Shown piece by piece: positions 21,605-34,900 of a DNA stretch of 64,000 bases (the first letter of the stretch is position 1; every line of letters begins with the position of its first letter). The notes beneath the pieces are model-generated. The model was not told the DNA's origin. It searched no databases and saw only the letters and a list, made by a program, of their open reading frames with translations. The position numbers were made by a program, and so were the translations under genes. This DNA comes from Haberlea rhodopensis (taxonomy: Eukaryota; Streptophyta; Magnoliopsida; Lamiales; Gesneriaceae). The DNA lies in NCBI GenBank assembly GCA_907163345.1, contig CAJQUN010001227.1, forward strand, positions 1 to 64,000. The letters are read 5' to 3'.

Positions 21605-22419
21605 ACTTCCATAAATAGCCCAGAAAGAAGAATATGACCGTTGCAATGTTTGAAAGCTTACCAAAATTGTCCCAACGGTTATATTCTTGTATCTAACGTA
21701 TATATCATTACTTGGGGCTATATATACATGATTTGGAAGCTCAATAACAGCTGATTGAAGATCAATCCAAGCCTTCCAAAGCAAACCCACTTGGGATTCA
21801 ATTGAGGAACTTCAAAGACAAAAGCTGCTAAATAAAGAGCACTCCTCAAACCTTTGGCACCTCTTACCTTGCTGTATCAGATCTGTTAGGAGATCATTTG
21901 TGCCTTTGTATTCACTCTATTCATTGTATTTGTGAGCTAAAACAGAAGAGTGAATACCATTGTAACAGTTTGTGATTCATCACAACTGGATTGAGAGGTC
22001 TTTGTATGTGAGACATTAAAGAACATACATAGTTGAGTTGCTAGGAGTTCTAGTTGGATGGGGAATGCCCAACTGGATCGGGTTTGTACAAAGAGTTGTA
22101 TAAATCAAAGTCTTCTAGTGTATCCTTCCATGAGATGGAAGAAGGGGAGACGTAGAAGCGTTGTGCTTCGAACTTCCAGAAACAAATGCTTGTGTTATTT
22201 ACCTTACTGATTTTACACACTTTATTGCATTTCTTTAAAATGTCTTTCAAATGAGTAATCGGTTTAGAGCGGGTTATGTCGAGTGTCTTCCGCTCGGTTT
22301 TGTAACCGAACTCGATATAATCTCTCGGTGCAATTATTTCAAGAACACGAGCTATTGAAGCTCAAATTGGTTGAACTCGGGTGTGGAATGACAACCCACC
22401 CCCGAAATCGATCATAACA

Positions 22420-25400
22420 GAAAACCCCAAAACCGTGTGAAAAATTCTTAGGACATTTTGAAAACTCAAAATTGGAATCTGCCAAAGCTAATATGATACA
22501 TTTACACCGCTATGACATTTGACTTTCATAAATCAGCCCGAGCTGACATCAGAGAGGCCGTATAATTTTTTTTCTTCTAGGAAAACCCTAAAACCGGGTG
22601 AAAAATTCTTACCGCTTTTTGAAAACTCAAAATTGGAATCTGCCAAAGCCAAAATGTTACATTTACACCGTTATGACATTTGACTTTCATAAATCAGCCC
22701 GGGCTGACATCAGAGAGGCCGTATAATTTTTTTTTCTTCTAGGAAAACCCTAAAACCGGGTGAAATATTCTTAAGGCATTTTGAAAACTCAAAATTGGAA
22801 TCTGCCAAAGCCAATATGTTACATTTACACCGTTATGACATTTGACTTTCATAAATCAGCCCGGGCTGACATCAGAGAGGCCGTATCATTTTTTTTCTTC
22901 TAGGAAAACCCTAAAACCGGGTGAAAAATTCTTACGGCTTTTTGAAAACTCAAAATTGGAATCTGCCAAATCCAATATGTTACATTTACACCGTTATGAC
23001 ATTTGACTTTCATAAATCAGCCCGGGCTGACATCAGAGATGCCGTATAATTTTTTTCTTTAGGAAAACCCTAAAACCGTGTGAAAAATTCTTACGGCTTT
23101 TTGAAAACTCAAAATTAGAATCTGCCAAAGCCAATAAGTTACATTTACAACGTTATTACATTTGACTTTCATAAATCAGCCCGGGCTGACATCAGAGAGG
23201 CCGTATAATTTTGTTTCTTCTAGGAAAACCCTAAAACCGGGTGAAAATTTCTTAAGGCATTTTGAAAACTCAAAACTAGAATCTGCCAAAGCCAATATGT
23301 TATATTTACACCGTTATGACATTTGACATTCATAAATCACCCCGGGCTGACATCAGAGAGGCCGTATAATTTTTTTCTTCGAGGGAAACCCTAAAACCGG
23401 GTGAAAAATTCTTAAGGCATTTTGAAAACTCAAAATTGGAATCTGCCAAAGCCAATATGTTACATTTACACCGTTATGACATTTGACATTCATAAATCAG
23501 CCGTGCTGACATCAGAGAGGCCGTATATTTTTTTCCTTCTAGGAAAACCCTAAAACCGGGTGAAAATTCTTACGGCTTTTGAAAACTCAAAATTGGAATC
23601 TGCCAAAGCCAATATGTTACATTTACACCGTTATGACATTTGACTTTCATAAATCAGCCCGGGCTGACATCAGAGAGGCCGTATAATTTTTTTCTTCTAG
23701 GAAAACCCTAAAACCGGGTGAAAAATTCTTACGGCATTTTGAAAACTCAAAATTGGAATCTGCCAAAGCCAATATGTTACATTTACACCGTTATGACATT
23801 TGACTTTCATAAATCAAGCCCGGGCTGACATCAGAGATGCCGTATAATTTTTTTCTTCTAGGAAAACCCTAAAACCGGGTGAAAAATTCTTACGGCATTT
23901 TGAAAACTCAAAATTGGAATCTGCCAAAGCCAATATGTTACATTTACAACCGTTATGACATTTGACTTTCATAAATCAGCCCGGGCTGACATCAGAGAGG
24001 CTGTATAATTTTTTTCTTCTAGGAAAACCCTAAAACCGGAGTGAAAAATTCTTACGGCCTTTTGAAAACTCAAAATTGGGAATCTGCCAAAGCCAATATT
24101 TTACATTTACACACCGTTTTGACATTTGACTTTCATAATCAAGCCCGGCTGACATCAGAGAGGCCGTATATGTTTTTTCTTCTAGGGAAAACCCTAAAAC
24201 CGGGTGAAAAATTCTTACGCCTTGTTGAAAACTCAAAATTGGGAATCTGCCAAAGCCAATATGTTACATTTACACCGTTATGACATTTGACTTTCATAAT
24301 CACCCCGGGCTGACATCAGAGAGGCCGTATAATTTTTTTTCTTCTAGGAAAACCCTAAAACCGAGGTGAAAGAATTCTTACGGCCTTTTGAAAACTCAAA
24401 ATTGGAATCTGCCAAAGCCAATATGTTACATTACACCGTTATGACATTTGACTTTCATAAATCAGCCCGGGCTGACATCAGAGAGGCCGTATAATTTTTT
24501 TTCTTCTAGGAAAACCCTAAACCGGGTGAAATATTCTTACGCCTTTTTGAAAACTCAAAATTGGAATCTGCCAAAGCCAATATGTTACATTTACACCGTT
24601 ATGACATTTGACTTTCATAAATCAGCCCGGGCTGACATCAGAGAGGCCGTATATTTTTTTTCTTCTAGGAAAACCCTAAAACCGGGTGAAAAATTCTTAA
24701 GGCATTTTGAAAACTCAAAATTGGAATCTGCCAAAGCCAATATGTTACATTTACACCGTTATGACATTTGACTTTCATAAATCAGCCCGGGCTGACATCA
24801 GAGAGGCCGTATAATTTTTTTTCTTCTAGGAAAACCCTAAAACCGGGTGAAAAATTCTTACGCATTTTGAAAACTCAAAATTGGAATCTGCCAAAGCCAA
24901 TATGTTACATTTACACCGTTATGACATTTGACTTTCATAAATCAGCCCGGGCTGACATCAGAGAGGCCGTATAATTTTTTTCTTCTAGGAAAACCCTAAA
25001 ATCGGGTGAAAAATTCTTACGGCCTTTTTGAAAACTCAAAATTGGAATCTGCCAAAGCCAATATGTTACATTTACACCGTTATGACATTTGACTTTCATA
25101 AATCAGCCCGGGCTGACAGTCAGAGAGGCCGTATAATTTTTTTCTTCTAGGAAAACCCTAAAACCCGGTGAAATATTCTTACGCCTTTTGAAAACTCAAA
25201 ATTGGAATCTGCCAAAGCCAATATGTTACATTTACAACCGTTATGACATTTGACTTTCATAAATAAGCCCGGGACTGACATCAGAGAGGCCGTATAATTT
25301 TTTTCTTCTAGGAAAACCCTAAAACCGAGTGAAAAATTCTTACGGCTTTTTAAAAACTCAAAATTGGAATCTGCCAAAGCCAATATGTTACATTTACACC

Positions 25401-28400
25401 GTTATGACATTTGAATTTCATAAATCAGCCCGGATGACATCAGAGAGGCCGTATAATTTTTTTTCTTCTAGGAAAACCCTAAAACCGAGTGAAAAATTCT
25501 TACGGCTTTTTGAAAACTCAAAATTGGAATCTGCCAAAGCCAATATGTTACATTTACACCGTTATGACATTTGACTTTCATAAATCAGCCCGGGCTGACA
25601 TCAGAGAGGCCGTATAATTTTTTTCTTCTAGGAAAATCCTAAAACCGGGTGAAAAATTCTTACGGCATTTTGAAAACTCAAATTGGAATCTGCCAAAGCC
25701 AATATGTTACATTTACACCTTATGACATTTGACTTCATAAATCAGCCCGGGCTGACATCAGAGAGGCCGTAAATTTTTTTACTTCTAGGAAAACCCTAAA
25801 ATCCGGGTGAAAAAATTGTTAAGGCATTTTGAAAACTCAAAATTGGAATCTGCCAAAGCCAATATGTTACATTTACAACGTTATGATATTTGACTTCCAT
25901 ATCAACCCGGCTACATCAGGAGAGGCCCGTATAATTTTTTTTCTTCTAGGAAAACCCTAAAACCGGGTGAAAATTTTTACGGCTTTTTGAAAACTCAAAA
26001 TTTGAATCTGCCAAAGCCAATATGTTACATTTACACCGTTATGACATTTGACTTTCATAAATCAACACGGGCTGACATCAGAGAGGACGTATAATTTTTT
26101 TCCTTCTCAGAAAACCCTAAAACCAAGTGAAAAATTCTTACGCCTTTTTGAAAACTCAAAATTGAAATCTGCCAAAACCAATATGTTACATTTACACCGT
26201 TATGACATTTGACTTTCATAAATCAGCGCGGACTGACATCAGCGAGGCCGTATATTTTTTTTCTTCTATGAAAACCCTAAAACCGGGTGAAAAATTCTTA
26301 AGGCATTTTGAAAACTCAAAATTGGAATCTGCCAAAGCCAATATGTTACATTTACACCGTTATGACATTTGACTTTCATAAATCAGCCCGGGCTGACATC
26401 AGAGAGGCCGTATCATTTTTTTTCTTCTAGGAAAACCCTAAAACCGGGTGAAAAATTCTTACGGCTTTTTGAAAACTCAAAATTGGAATCTGCCAAAGCC
26501 AATATGTTACATTTACAACCGTTATGACATTTGACTTTCATAAATTAGCCCGGGCTGACATCAGAGATGCCGTATAATTTTTTTCTTCTAGGAAAACCCT
26601 AAACCGGTGTGAAAAATTCTTACGACATTTTGAAAACTCAAAATTGGAATCTGCCAAAGCTAATATGATATTACATTTACACCGTTATGACATTTTACTT
26701 TCATAAATCAGCCCGAGCTGACATCAGAGAGGCCGTATAATTTTTTTCTTCTAAGCGAAAACCCTAAAAACCGGGTGAAAAATTCTTACCGCTTTTTGAA
26801 AACGCAAAACTTGAATCGGCCAAAGCCAAGATGTTACATTTACACAAAAACAACCGTTATGACATTTGACTTGCATAAATCAGCCCGGGCTGACTTCAGA
26901 GAGGCCGTATAATTTTTTTTTCTTCTAGGAAAACCCTAAAACGGGTAAAATTCTTAATTTTGAAACTCAATGGGTCTCCAAACCAATGTCATTTACACGT
27001 TATAATTTGACTTTCTAAACACCCGGCTGACATCAGAGAGGCCGTATATTTTTTTTCTTCTAGGAAAACCCTAAAACCGGGTGAAAATTCTTCGCTTTTT
27101 GAAACTCCAAATTGGAATCTGCCAAAGCCATATGTTACATTTACACCGTTATGACATTTGACTTTCATAAATCCAGCCCGGGCTGACATCAAGAGGCCGT
27201 ATATTTTTTTTCTTCTGAAACCATAAAAACGGGCGTGAAATTCTTAAGGCCATTTTGGGAAAACTAAAAATTGGAATCTGCCAAGCCAATATGTTACATT
27301 TACCACCGTTTGACATTGACTTTATAAATCAGCCTGGGCTGACATCAGAGATGCCGTATAATTTTTTTCTTCTGAGGAAACCCTAAAATCCGTGTGAAAA
27401 ATTTCTACAGGGCTTTTGAAAAACTCAAAATTAGAATCTGCCAAAGCCAATAAGTTACATTTACAACGTTATTACATTTGACTTTCATAAATCAGCCCTG
27501 GGCTGACATCAGAGAGGCCGTATAATTTTGTTTCTTCTAGGAAAACCCTAAAACCGGGTGAAAATTTCTTAAGGCATTTTGAAAACTCAAAATTAGAATC
27601 TGCCAAAGCCAATATGTTATATTTACACCGTTATGACATTTGACTTTCATAAATCAGCCCGGGCTGACGTCAAAGAGGCCGTATAATTTTTTTCTTCTAG
27701 GAAAACCCTAAAACCGGGTGAAAATATTCTTACGCCTTTTTGAAAACTCAAATTGAATCTGTCAAAGCCAATATGTTACATTTACACCGTAATGACATTT
27801 GACTTTGATAAATCAACCCGGGCTGACATCAGAGAGGCCGTATAATTATTTTCTTCTAGGAAAATCCCTAAAACCGGGTGAAAAATTCTTACGGCTTTTT
27901 GAAACTCAAATTGGAATCTGCCAAAGCCAATATGTTACATTTACACTGTTATGCATTTGACATTCATAAATCAGTCCGTGCTGACATCAGAGAGGCCGTA
28001 TAATTTTTTTTCTTCTAGGAAACCCTAAAACCGGGTGAAAATTCTTACGGCATTTTGAAACCTCAAATTGAATCTGCCAAAGCCAATATGTTACATTTAC
28101 ACCCATTATGACATTTGACTTTCATAAAAGCCCGGGCTGACATCAGAGAGGCCGTATATTTTTTTTCTTCTAGGAAAACCCTAAAACCGGTGAAAATTCT
28201 TAGGCATTTTGAAAACTCAAAATTGAATCTGCCAAAGCCAATATGTTACATTTATCCGTTATGACATTTGACTTTCATAAATCAGCCCTGGCTGACATCA
28301 GAGAGCCGTATAATTTTTTTCTTCTAGGAAAACCCTAAACCCGGGTGAAAAATTCTTACGGCCTTTTTAAAACTCAAAATTGGAAATCTGCCAAAGCCAA

Positions 28401-28403
28401 TAG
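22420..28403 (+). repeat. Satellite array, right of the non-autonomous element, up to the gap
   Basis: About 37 monomers. Monomers at 23.6-25.1 kb are close to the homogeneous consensus, while 25.7-27.6 kb repeats the variant order of 17.0-17.8 plus 22.4-23.3 kb. From about 26.6 kb to the gap there are many one-to-few-base insertions and deletions, for example around 26940-27000 and 27200-27420. Such indels are unlike the substitution-type variation elsewhere and look like unpolished consensus. No gene is present. Confidence 0.93.
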
Positions 28404-28903
28404 NNNNNNNNNNNNNNNNNNNNNNNNNNNNNNNNNNNNNNNNNNNNNNNNNNNNNNNNNNNNNNNNNNNNNNNNNNNNNNNNNNNNNNNNNNNNNNNNN
28501 NNNNNNNNNNNNNNNNNNNNNNNNNNNNNNNNNNNNNNNNNNNNNNNNNNNNNNNNNNNNNNNNNNNNNNNNNNNNNNNNNNNNNNNNNNNNNNNNNNNN
28601 NNNNNNNNNNNNNNNNNNNNNNNNNNNNNNNNNNNNNNNNNNNNNNNNNNNNNNNNNNNNNNNNNNNNNNNNNNNNNNNNNNNNNNNNNNNNNNNNNNNN
28701 NNNNNNNNNNNNNNNNNNNNNNNNNNNNNNNNNNNNNNNNNNNNNNNNNNNNNNNNNNNNNNNNNNNNNNNNNNNNNNNNNNNNNNNNNNNNNNNNNNNN
28801 NNNNNNNNNNNNNNNNNNNNNNNNNNNNNNNNNNNNNNNNNNNNNNNNNNNNNNNNNNNNNNNNNNNNNNNNNNNNNNNNNNNNNNNNNNNNNNNNNNNN
28901 NNN
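28404..28903. other. Assembly gap, 500 N
   Basis: Exactly 500 undetermined bases with satellite on both sides. The round number suggests a placeholder rather than a measured size, so an unknown amount of satellite may be missing. Open frames reported through it have no meaning. Confidence 0.99.
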
Positions 28904-31900
28904 GGAATACATCAGAGAGGCCGTATAATTTTTTCTCTACAAGGAAAACCCTAAAACCGAGTGAAAAATTCTTACGGCTTTTTGAAAACTCAAAATTGGA
29001 ATCTGCCAAAGCCAATATGTTACATTTACCCGTTATGACATTTGACTTTCATAAATCAGCCCGGCTGACATCAGAGAGGCCGTATAATTTTTTTCTTCTA
29101 GAAAACCCTAAAACGGGTGAAAAATTCTTACGCTTTTGAAAACTCAAAATTGGAATCTGCAAAGCCAATATGTTACATTTACACCGTTATGACATTTGAC
29201 TTTCATAAATCAGCCCGGGCTGACATCAGAGAGGCCGTATAATTTTTTTTTTTCTAGGAAAACCCTAAAACCGAGTGAAAAATTCTTACGGCCTTTTTGA
29301 AAACTCAAAATTGGAATCTGCCAAAGCCAATATGTTACATTTACACCGTTATGACATTTGACTTTCATAAATCAGCCCGGGCTGACATCAGAGAGGCCGT
29401 ATAATTTTTTTTCTTCTAGAAAACCCTAAAACCGGGTGAAAATTCTTACGGATTTTGAAAACTCAAAATTGGAATCTGCCAAGCCAATATGTTACATTTA
29501 CACCGTTATGACATTTGACTTTCATAAATCAGCCCGGGCTGACATCAGAGAGGCCGTATAATTTTTTTCTTCTAGGAAAACCCTAAAACCGAGTGAAAAA
29601 TTCTTACGGCTTTTTGAAAACTCAAATTGGAATCTGCCAAAGCCAATATGTTACATTTACACCGTTATGACATTTGACTTTCATAAATCAGCCCGGGCTG
29701 ACATCAGAGAGGCCGTTAATTTTTTTTCTTCTAGAAAACCCTAAAACCGGTGAAAAATTCTTAAGGCATTTTGAAAACTCAAAATTGAAATTGCCAAGCC
29801 AATATGTTAAACTCATTTACCAAAGCCAATATTTACATTTACCCGTTATGACATTTGACTTTCATAAATCAGCCCGGGCTGACATCAGAGAGGCCGTATA
29901 ATTTTTTTCTTCTAGGAAAACCCTAAAACCGGGTGAAAAATTCTTACGGCATTTGAAAACTCAAATTGGAATCTGCCAAAGCCAATATGTTACATTTACA
30001 CCGTTATGACATTTGACTTTCATAAATCAGCCCGGCTGACATCAGAGAGGCCGTATAATTTTTTTTCTTCTAGGAAAACCCTAAAACCGGGTGAAAAATT
30101 CTTACGGCTTTTGAAAACTCAAAATTGGAATCTGCCAAAGCCAATATGTTACATTTACACCGTTATGACATTTGACTTTCATAAATCAGCCCGGGCTGAC
30201 ATCAGAGAGGCCGTATAATTTTTTTTCTTCTAGGAAAACCCTAAAACCGGGTGAAAAATTCTTACGCATTTTGAAAACTCAAAATTGGAATCTGCCAAAG
30301 CCAATATGTTACATTTACACCGTTATGACATTTGACTTTCATAAATCAGCCCGGGCTGACATCAGAGAGGCCGTATAATTTTTTTCTTCTAGGAAAACCC
30401 TAAAACCGGGTGAAAAATTCTTACGGCTTTTTGAAAACTCAAAATTGGAATCTGCCAAAGCCAATATGTTACATTTACACCGTTATGACATTTGACTTTC
30501 ATAAATCAGCCCGGGCTGACATCAGAGAGGCCGTATAATTTTTTTTCTTCTAGGAAAACCCTAAAACCGGGTGAAAATTCTTACGGCATTTTGAAAACTC
30601 AAAATTGGAATCTGCCAAGCCAATATGTTACATTTACACCGTTATGACATTTGACTTTCATAAATCAGCCCGGGCTGACATCAGAGAGGCCGTATAATTT
30701 TTTTCTTCTAGGAAAACCCTAAAACCGGGTGAAAAATTCTTACGGCTTTTGAAAACTCAAAATTGGAATCTGCCAAAGCCAATATGTTACATTTACACCG
30801 TTATGACATTTGACTTTCATAAATCAGCCCGGGCTGACATCAGAGAGGCCGTATAATTTTTTTTCTTCTAGGAAAACCCTAAAACCGGGTGAAAAATTCT
30901 TACGGCATTTTGAAAACTCAAAATTGGAATCTGCCAAAGCCAATATGTTACATTTACACCGTTATGACATTTGACTTTCATAAATCAGCCCGGGCTGACA
31001 TCAGAGAGGCCGTATAATTTTTTTCTTCTAGGAAAACCCTAAAACCGGTGAAAAATTCTTACGCCTTTTTGAAAACTCAAAATTGGAATCTGCCAAAGCC
31101 AATATGTTACATTTACACCGTTATGACATTTGACTTTCATAAATCAGCCCGGGCTGACATCAGAGAGGCCGTATAATTTTTTTTCTTCTAGGAAAACCCT
31201 AAAACCGGGTGAAAAATTCTTACGGCATTTTGAAAACTCAAAATTGGAATCTGCCAAAGCCAATATGTTACATTTACACCGTTATGACATTTGACTTTCA
31301 TAAATCAGCCCGGGCTGACATCAGAGAGGCCGTATAATTTTTTTTTTCTAGGAAAACCCTAAAAGGGTGAAAAATTCTTACGGCATTTTGAAAACTCAAA
31401 ATTGGAATCTGCCAAAGCCAATATGTTACATTTACACCGTTATGACATTTGACTTTCATAAATCAGCCCGGGCTGACATCAGAGAGGCCGTATAATTTTT
31501 TTTCTTCTAGGAAAACCCTAAAACCGGGTGAAAAATTCTTACGGCATTTTGAAAACTCAAAATTGGAATCTGCCAAAGCCAATATGTTACATTTACACCG
31601 TTATGACATTTGACTTTCATAAATCAGCCCGGGCTGACATCAGAGAGGCCGTATAATTTTTTTTCTTCTAGGAAAACCCTAAAACCGGTGAAAAATTCTT
31701 ACGGCATTTTGAAAACTCAAAATTGGAATCTGCCAAAGCCAATATGTTACATTTACACCGTTATGACATTTGACTTTCATAAATCAGCCCGGGCTGACAT
31801 CAGAGAGGCCGTATAATTTTTTTTCTTCTAGGAAAACCCTAAAACCGGGTGAAAAATTCTTACGCCTTTTGAAAACTCAAAATTGGAATCTGCCAAAGCC

Positions 31901-34900
31901 AATATGTTACATTTACACCGTTATGACATTTGACTTTCATAAATCAGCCCGGGCTGACATCAGAGAGGCCGTATAATTTTTTTTCTTCTAGGAAAACCCT
32001 AAAACCGGTGAAAAATTCTTACGGCTTTTTGAAAACTCAAAATTGGAATCTGCCAAAGCCAATATGTTACATTTACACCGTTATGACATTTGACTTTCAT
32101 AAATCAGCCCGGGCTGACATCAGAGAGGCCGTATAATTTTTTTTCTTCTAGGAAAACCCTAAAACCGGGTGAAAAATTCTTACGGCATTTTGAAAACTCA
32201 AAATTGGAATCTGCCAAAGCCAATATGTTACATTTACACCGTTATGACATTTGACTTTCATAAATCAGCCCGGGCTGACATCAGAGAGGCCGTATAATTT
32301 TTTTTCTTCTAGGAAAACCCTAAAACCGGGTGAAAAATTCTTACGGCATTTTGAAAACTCAAAATTGGAATCTGCCAAAGCCAATATGTTACATTTACAC
32401 CGTTATGACATTTGACTTTCATAAATCAGCCCGGGCTGACATCAGAGAGGCCGTATAATTTTTTTTTTCTAGGAAAACCCTAAAACCGGGTGAAAAATTC
32501 TTACGGCATTTTGAAAACTCAAAATTGGAATCTGCCAAAGCCAATATGTTACATTTACACCGTTATGACATTTGACTTTCATAAATCAGCCCGGGCTGAC
32601 ATCAGAGAGGCCGTATAATTTTTTTCTTCTAGGAAAACCCTAAAACCGGGTGAAAAATTCTTACGGCATTTTGAAAACTCAAAATTGGAATCTGCCAAAG
32701 CCAATATGTTACATTTACACCGTTATGACATTTGACTTTCATAAATCAGCCCGGGCTGACATCAGAGAGGCCGTATAATTTTTTTTCTTCTAGGAAAACC
32801 CTAAAACCGGGTGAAAAATTCTTACGGCATTTTGAAAACTCAAAATTGGAATCTGCCAAAGCCAATATGTTACATTTACACCGTTATGACATTTGACTTT
32901 CATAAATCAGCCCGGGCTGACATCAGAGAGGCCGTATAATTTTTTTTCTTCTAGGAAAACCCTAAAACCGGGTGAAAAATTCTTACGGCATTTTGAAAAC
33001 TCAAAATTGGAATCTGCCAAAGCCAATATGTTACATTTACACCGTTATGACATTTGACTTTCATAAATCAGCCCGGGCTGACATCAGAGAGGCCGTATAA
33101 TTTTTTTTCTTCTAGGAAAACCCTAAAACCGGGTGAAAAATTCTTACGGCATTTTGAAAACTCAAAATTGGAATCTGCCAAAGCCAATATGTTACATTTA
33201 CACCGTTATGACATTTGACTTTCATAAATCAGCCCGGGCTGACATCAGAGAGGCCGTATAATTTTTTTTCTTCTAGGAAAACCCTAAAACCGGGTGAAAA
33301 ATTCTTACGGCTTTTTGAAAACTCAAAATTGGAATCTGCCAAAGCCAATATGTTACATTTACACCGTTATGACATTTGACTTTCATAAATCAGCCCGGGC
33401 TGACATCAGAGAGGCCGTATAATTTTTTTCTTCTAGGAAAACCCTAAAACCGGGTGAAAAATTCTTACGGCATTTTGAAAACTCAAAATTGGAATCTGCC
33501 AAAGCCAATATGTTACATTTACACCGTTATGACATTTGACTTTCATAAATCAGCCCGGGCTGACATCAGAGAGGCCGTATAATTTTTTTTCTTCTAGGAA
33601 AACCCTAAAACCGGGTGAAAAATTCTTACGGCATTTTGAAAACTCAAAATTGGAATCTGCCAAAGCCAATATGTTACATTTACACCGTTATGACATTTGA
33701 CTTTCATAAATCAGCCCGGGCTGACATCAGAGAGGCCGTATAATTTTTTTCTTCTAGGAAAACCCTAAAACCGGTGAAAAATTCTTACGGCATTTTGAAA
33801 ACTCAAAATTGGAATCTGCCAAAGCCAATATGTTACATTTACACCGTTATGACATTTGACTTTCATAAATCAGCCCGGGCTGACATCAGAGAGGCCGTAT
33901 AATTTTTTTCTTCTAGGAAAACCCTAAAACCGGGTGAAAAATTCTTACGGCATTTTGAAAACTCAAAATTGGAATCTGCCAAAGCCAATATGTTACATTT
34001 ACACCGTTATGACATTTGACTTTCATAAATCAGCCCGGGCTGACATCAGAGAGGCCGTATAATTTTTTTCTTCTAGGAAAACCCTAAAACCGGGTGAAAA
34101 ATTCTTACGGCTTTTGAAAACTCAAAATTGGAATCTGCCAAAGCCAATATGTTACATTTACACCGTTATGACATTTGACTTTCATAAATCAGCCCGGGCT
34201 GACATCAGAGAGGCCGTATAATTTTTTTCTTCTAGGAAAACCCTAAAACCGGTGAAAAATTCTTACGGCATTTTGAAAACTCAAAATTGGAATCTGCCAA
34301 AGCCAATATGTTACATTTACACCGTTATGACATTTGACTTTCATAAATCAGCCCGGGCTGACATCAGAGAGGCCGTATAATTTTTTTTCTTCTAGGAAAA
34401 CCCTAAAACCGGGTGAAAAATTCTTACGGCTTTTTGAAAACTCAAAATTGGAATCTGCCAAAGCCAATATGTTACATTTACACCGTTATGACATTTGACT
34501 TTCATAAATCAGCCCGGGCTGACATCAGAGAGGCCGTATAATTTTTTTTCTTCTAGGAAAACCCTAAAACCGGGTGAAAAATTCTTACGGCTTTTTGAAA
34601 ACTCAAAATTGGAATCTGCCAAAGCCAATATGTTACATTTACACCGTTATGACATTTGACTTTCATAAATCAGCCCGGGCTGACATCAGAGAGGCCGTAT
34701 AATTTTTTTTCTTCTAGGAAAACCCTAAAACCGGGTGAAAAATTCTTACGGCATTTTGAAAACTCAAAATTGGAATCTGCCAAAGCCAATATGTTACATT
34801 TACACCGTTATGACATTTGACTTTCATAAATCAGCCCGGGCTGACATCAGAGAGGCCGTATAATTTTTTTTCTTCTAGGAAAACCCTAAAACCGGTGAAA

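Larger units (their letters stand above)
17833..22419 (+). mobile_element. Non-autonomous LTR retrotransposon (LARD-like), copia-style ends
   Basis: A 4587-bp element with LTRs of 1843 and 1885 bp and an internal region of only 859 bp that has no gag or pol. Its ends (TGTTGGG...TAACA), a degenerate initiator-Met-type PBS and purine tracts of the AAAAAGGGGGAGA form resemble plant SIRE/Maximus or Angela-like copia elements; this affiliation is inference. It lies on the plus strand inside the satellite with a GAAAA target duplication. The two LTRs differ at roughly ten places outside their tandem repeats, and by 42 bp overall because of repeat copy number, so it is older than the Tekay insertion. 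Mobilisation would require proteins supplied by another element. Confidence 0.9.
20535..22419 (+). repeat. 3' LTR of the non-autonomous element
   Basis: Second LTR, 1885 bp, ending CGATCATAACA. Outside the arrays it differs from LTR1 by single substitutions such as CATAGCTCGG for CATAACTCGG, GAGCACTG for GAGCGCTG, and ATCATAACA for ATCCTAACA. All eleven AC-element units are exact here (20892-21043). Confidence 0.92.

Noticed and set aside
28345..29139. Open frames of 181-264 codons spanning the N gap
   Set aside because: Most of their length is undetermined bases; they are artefacts of translating N.
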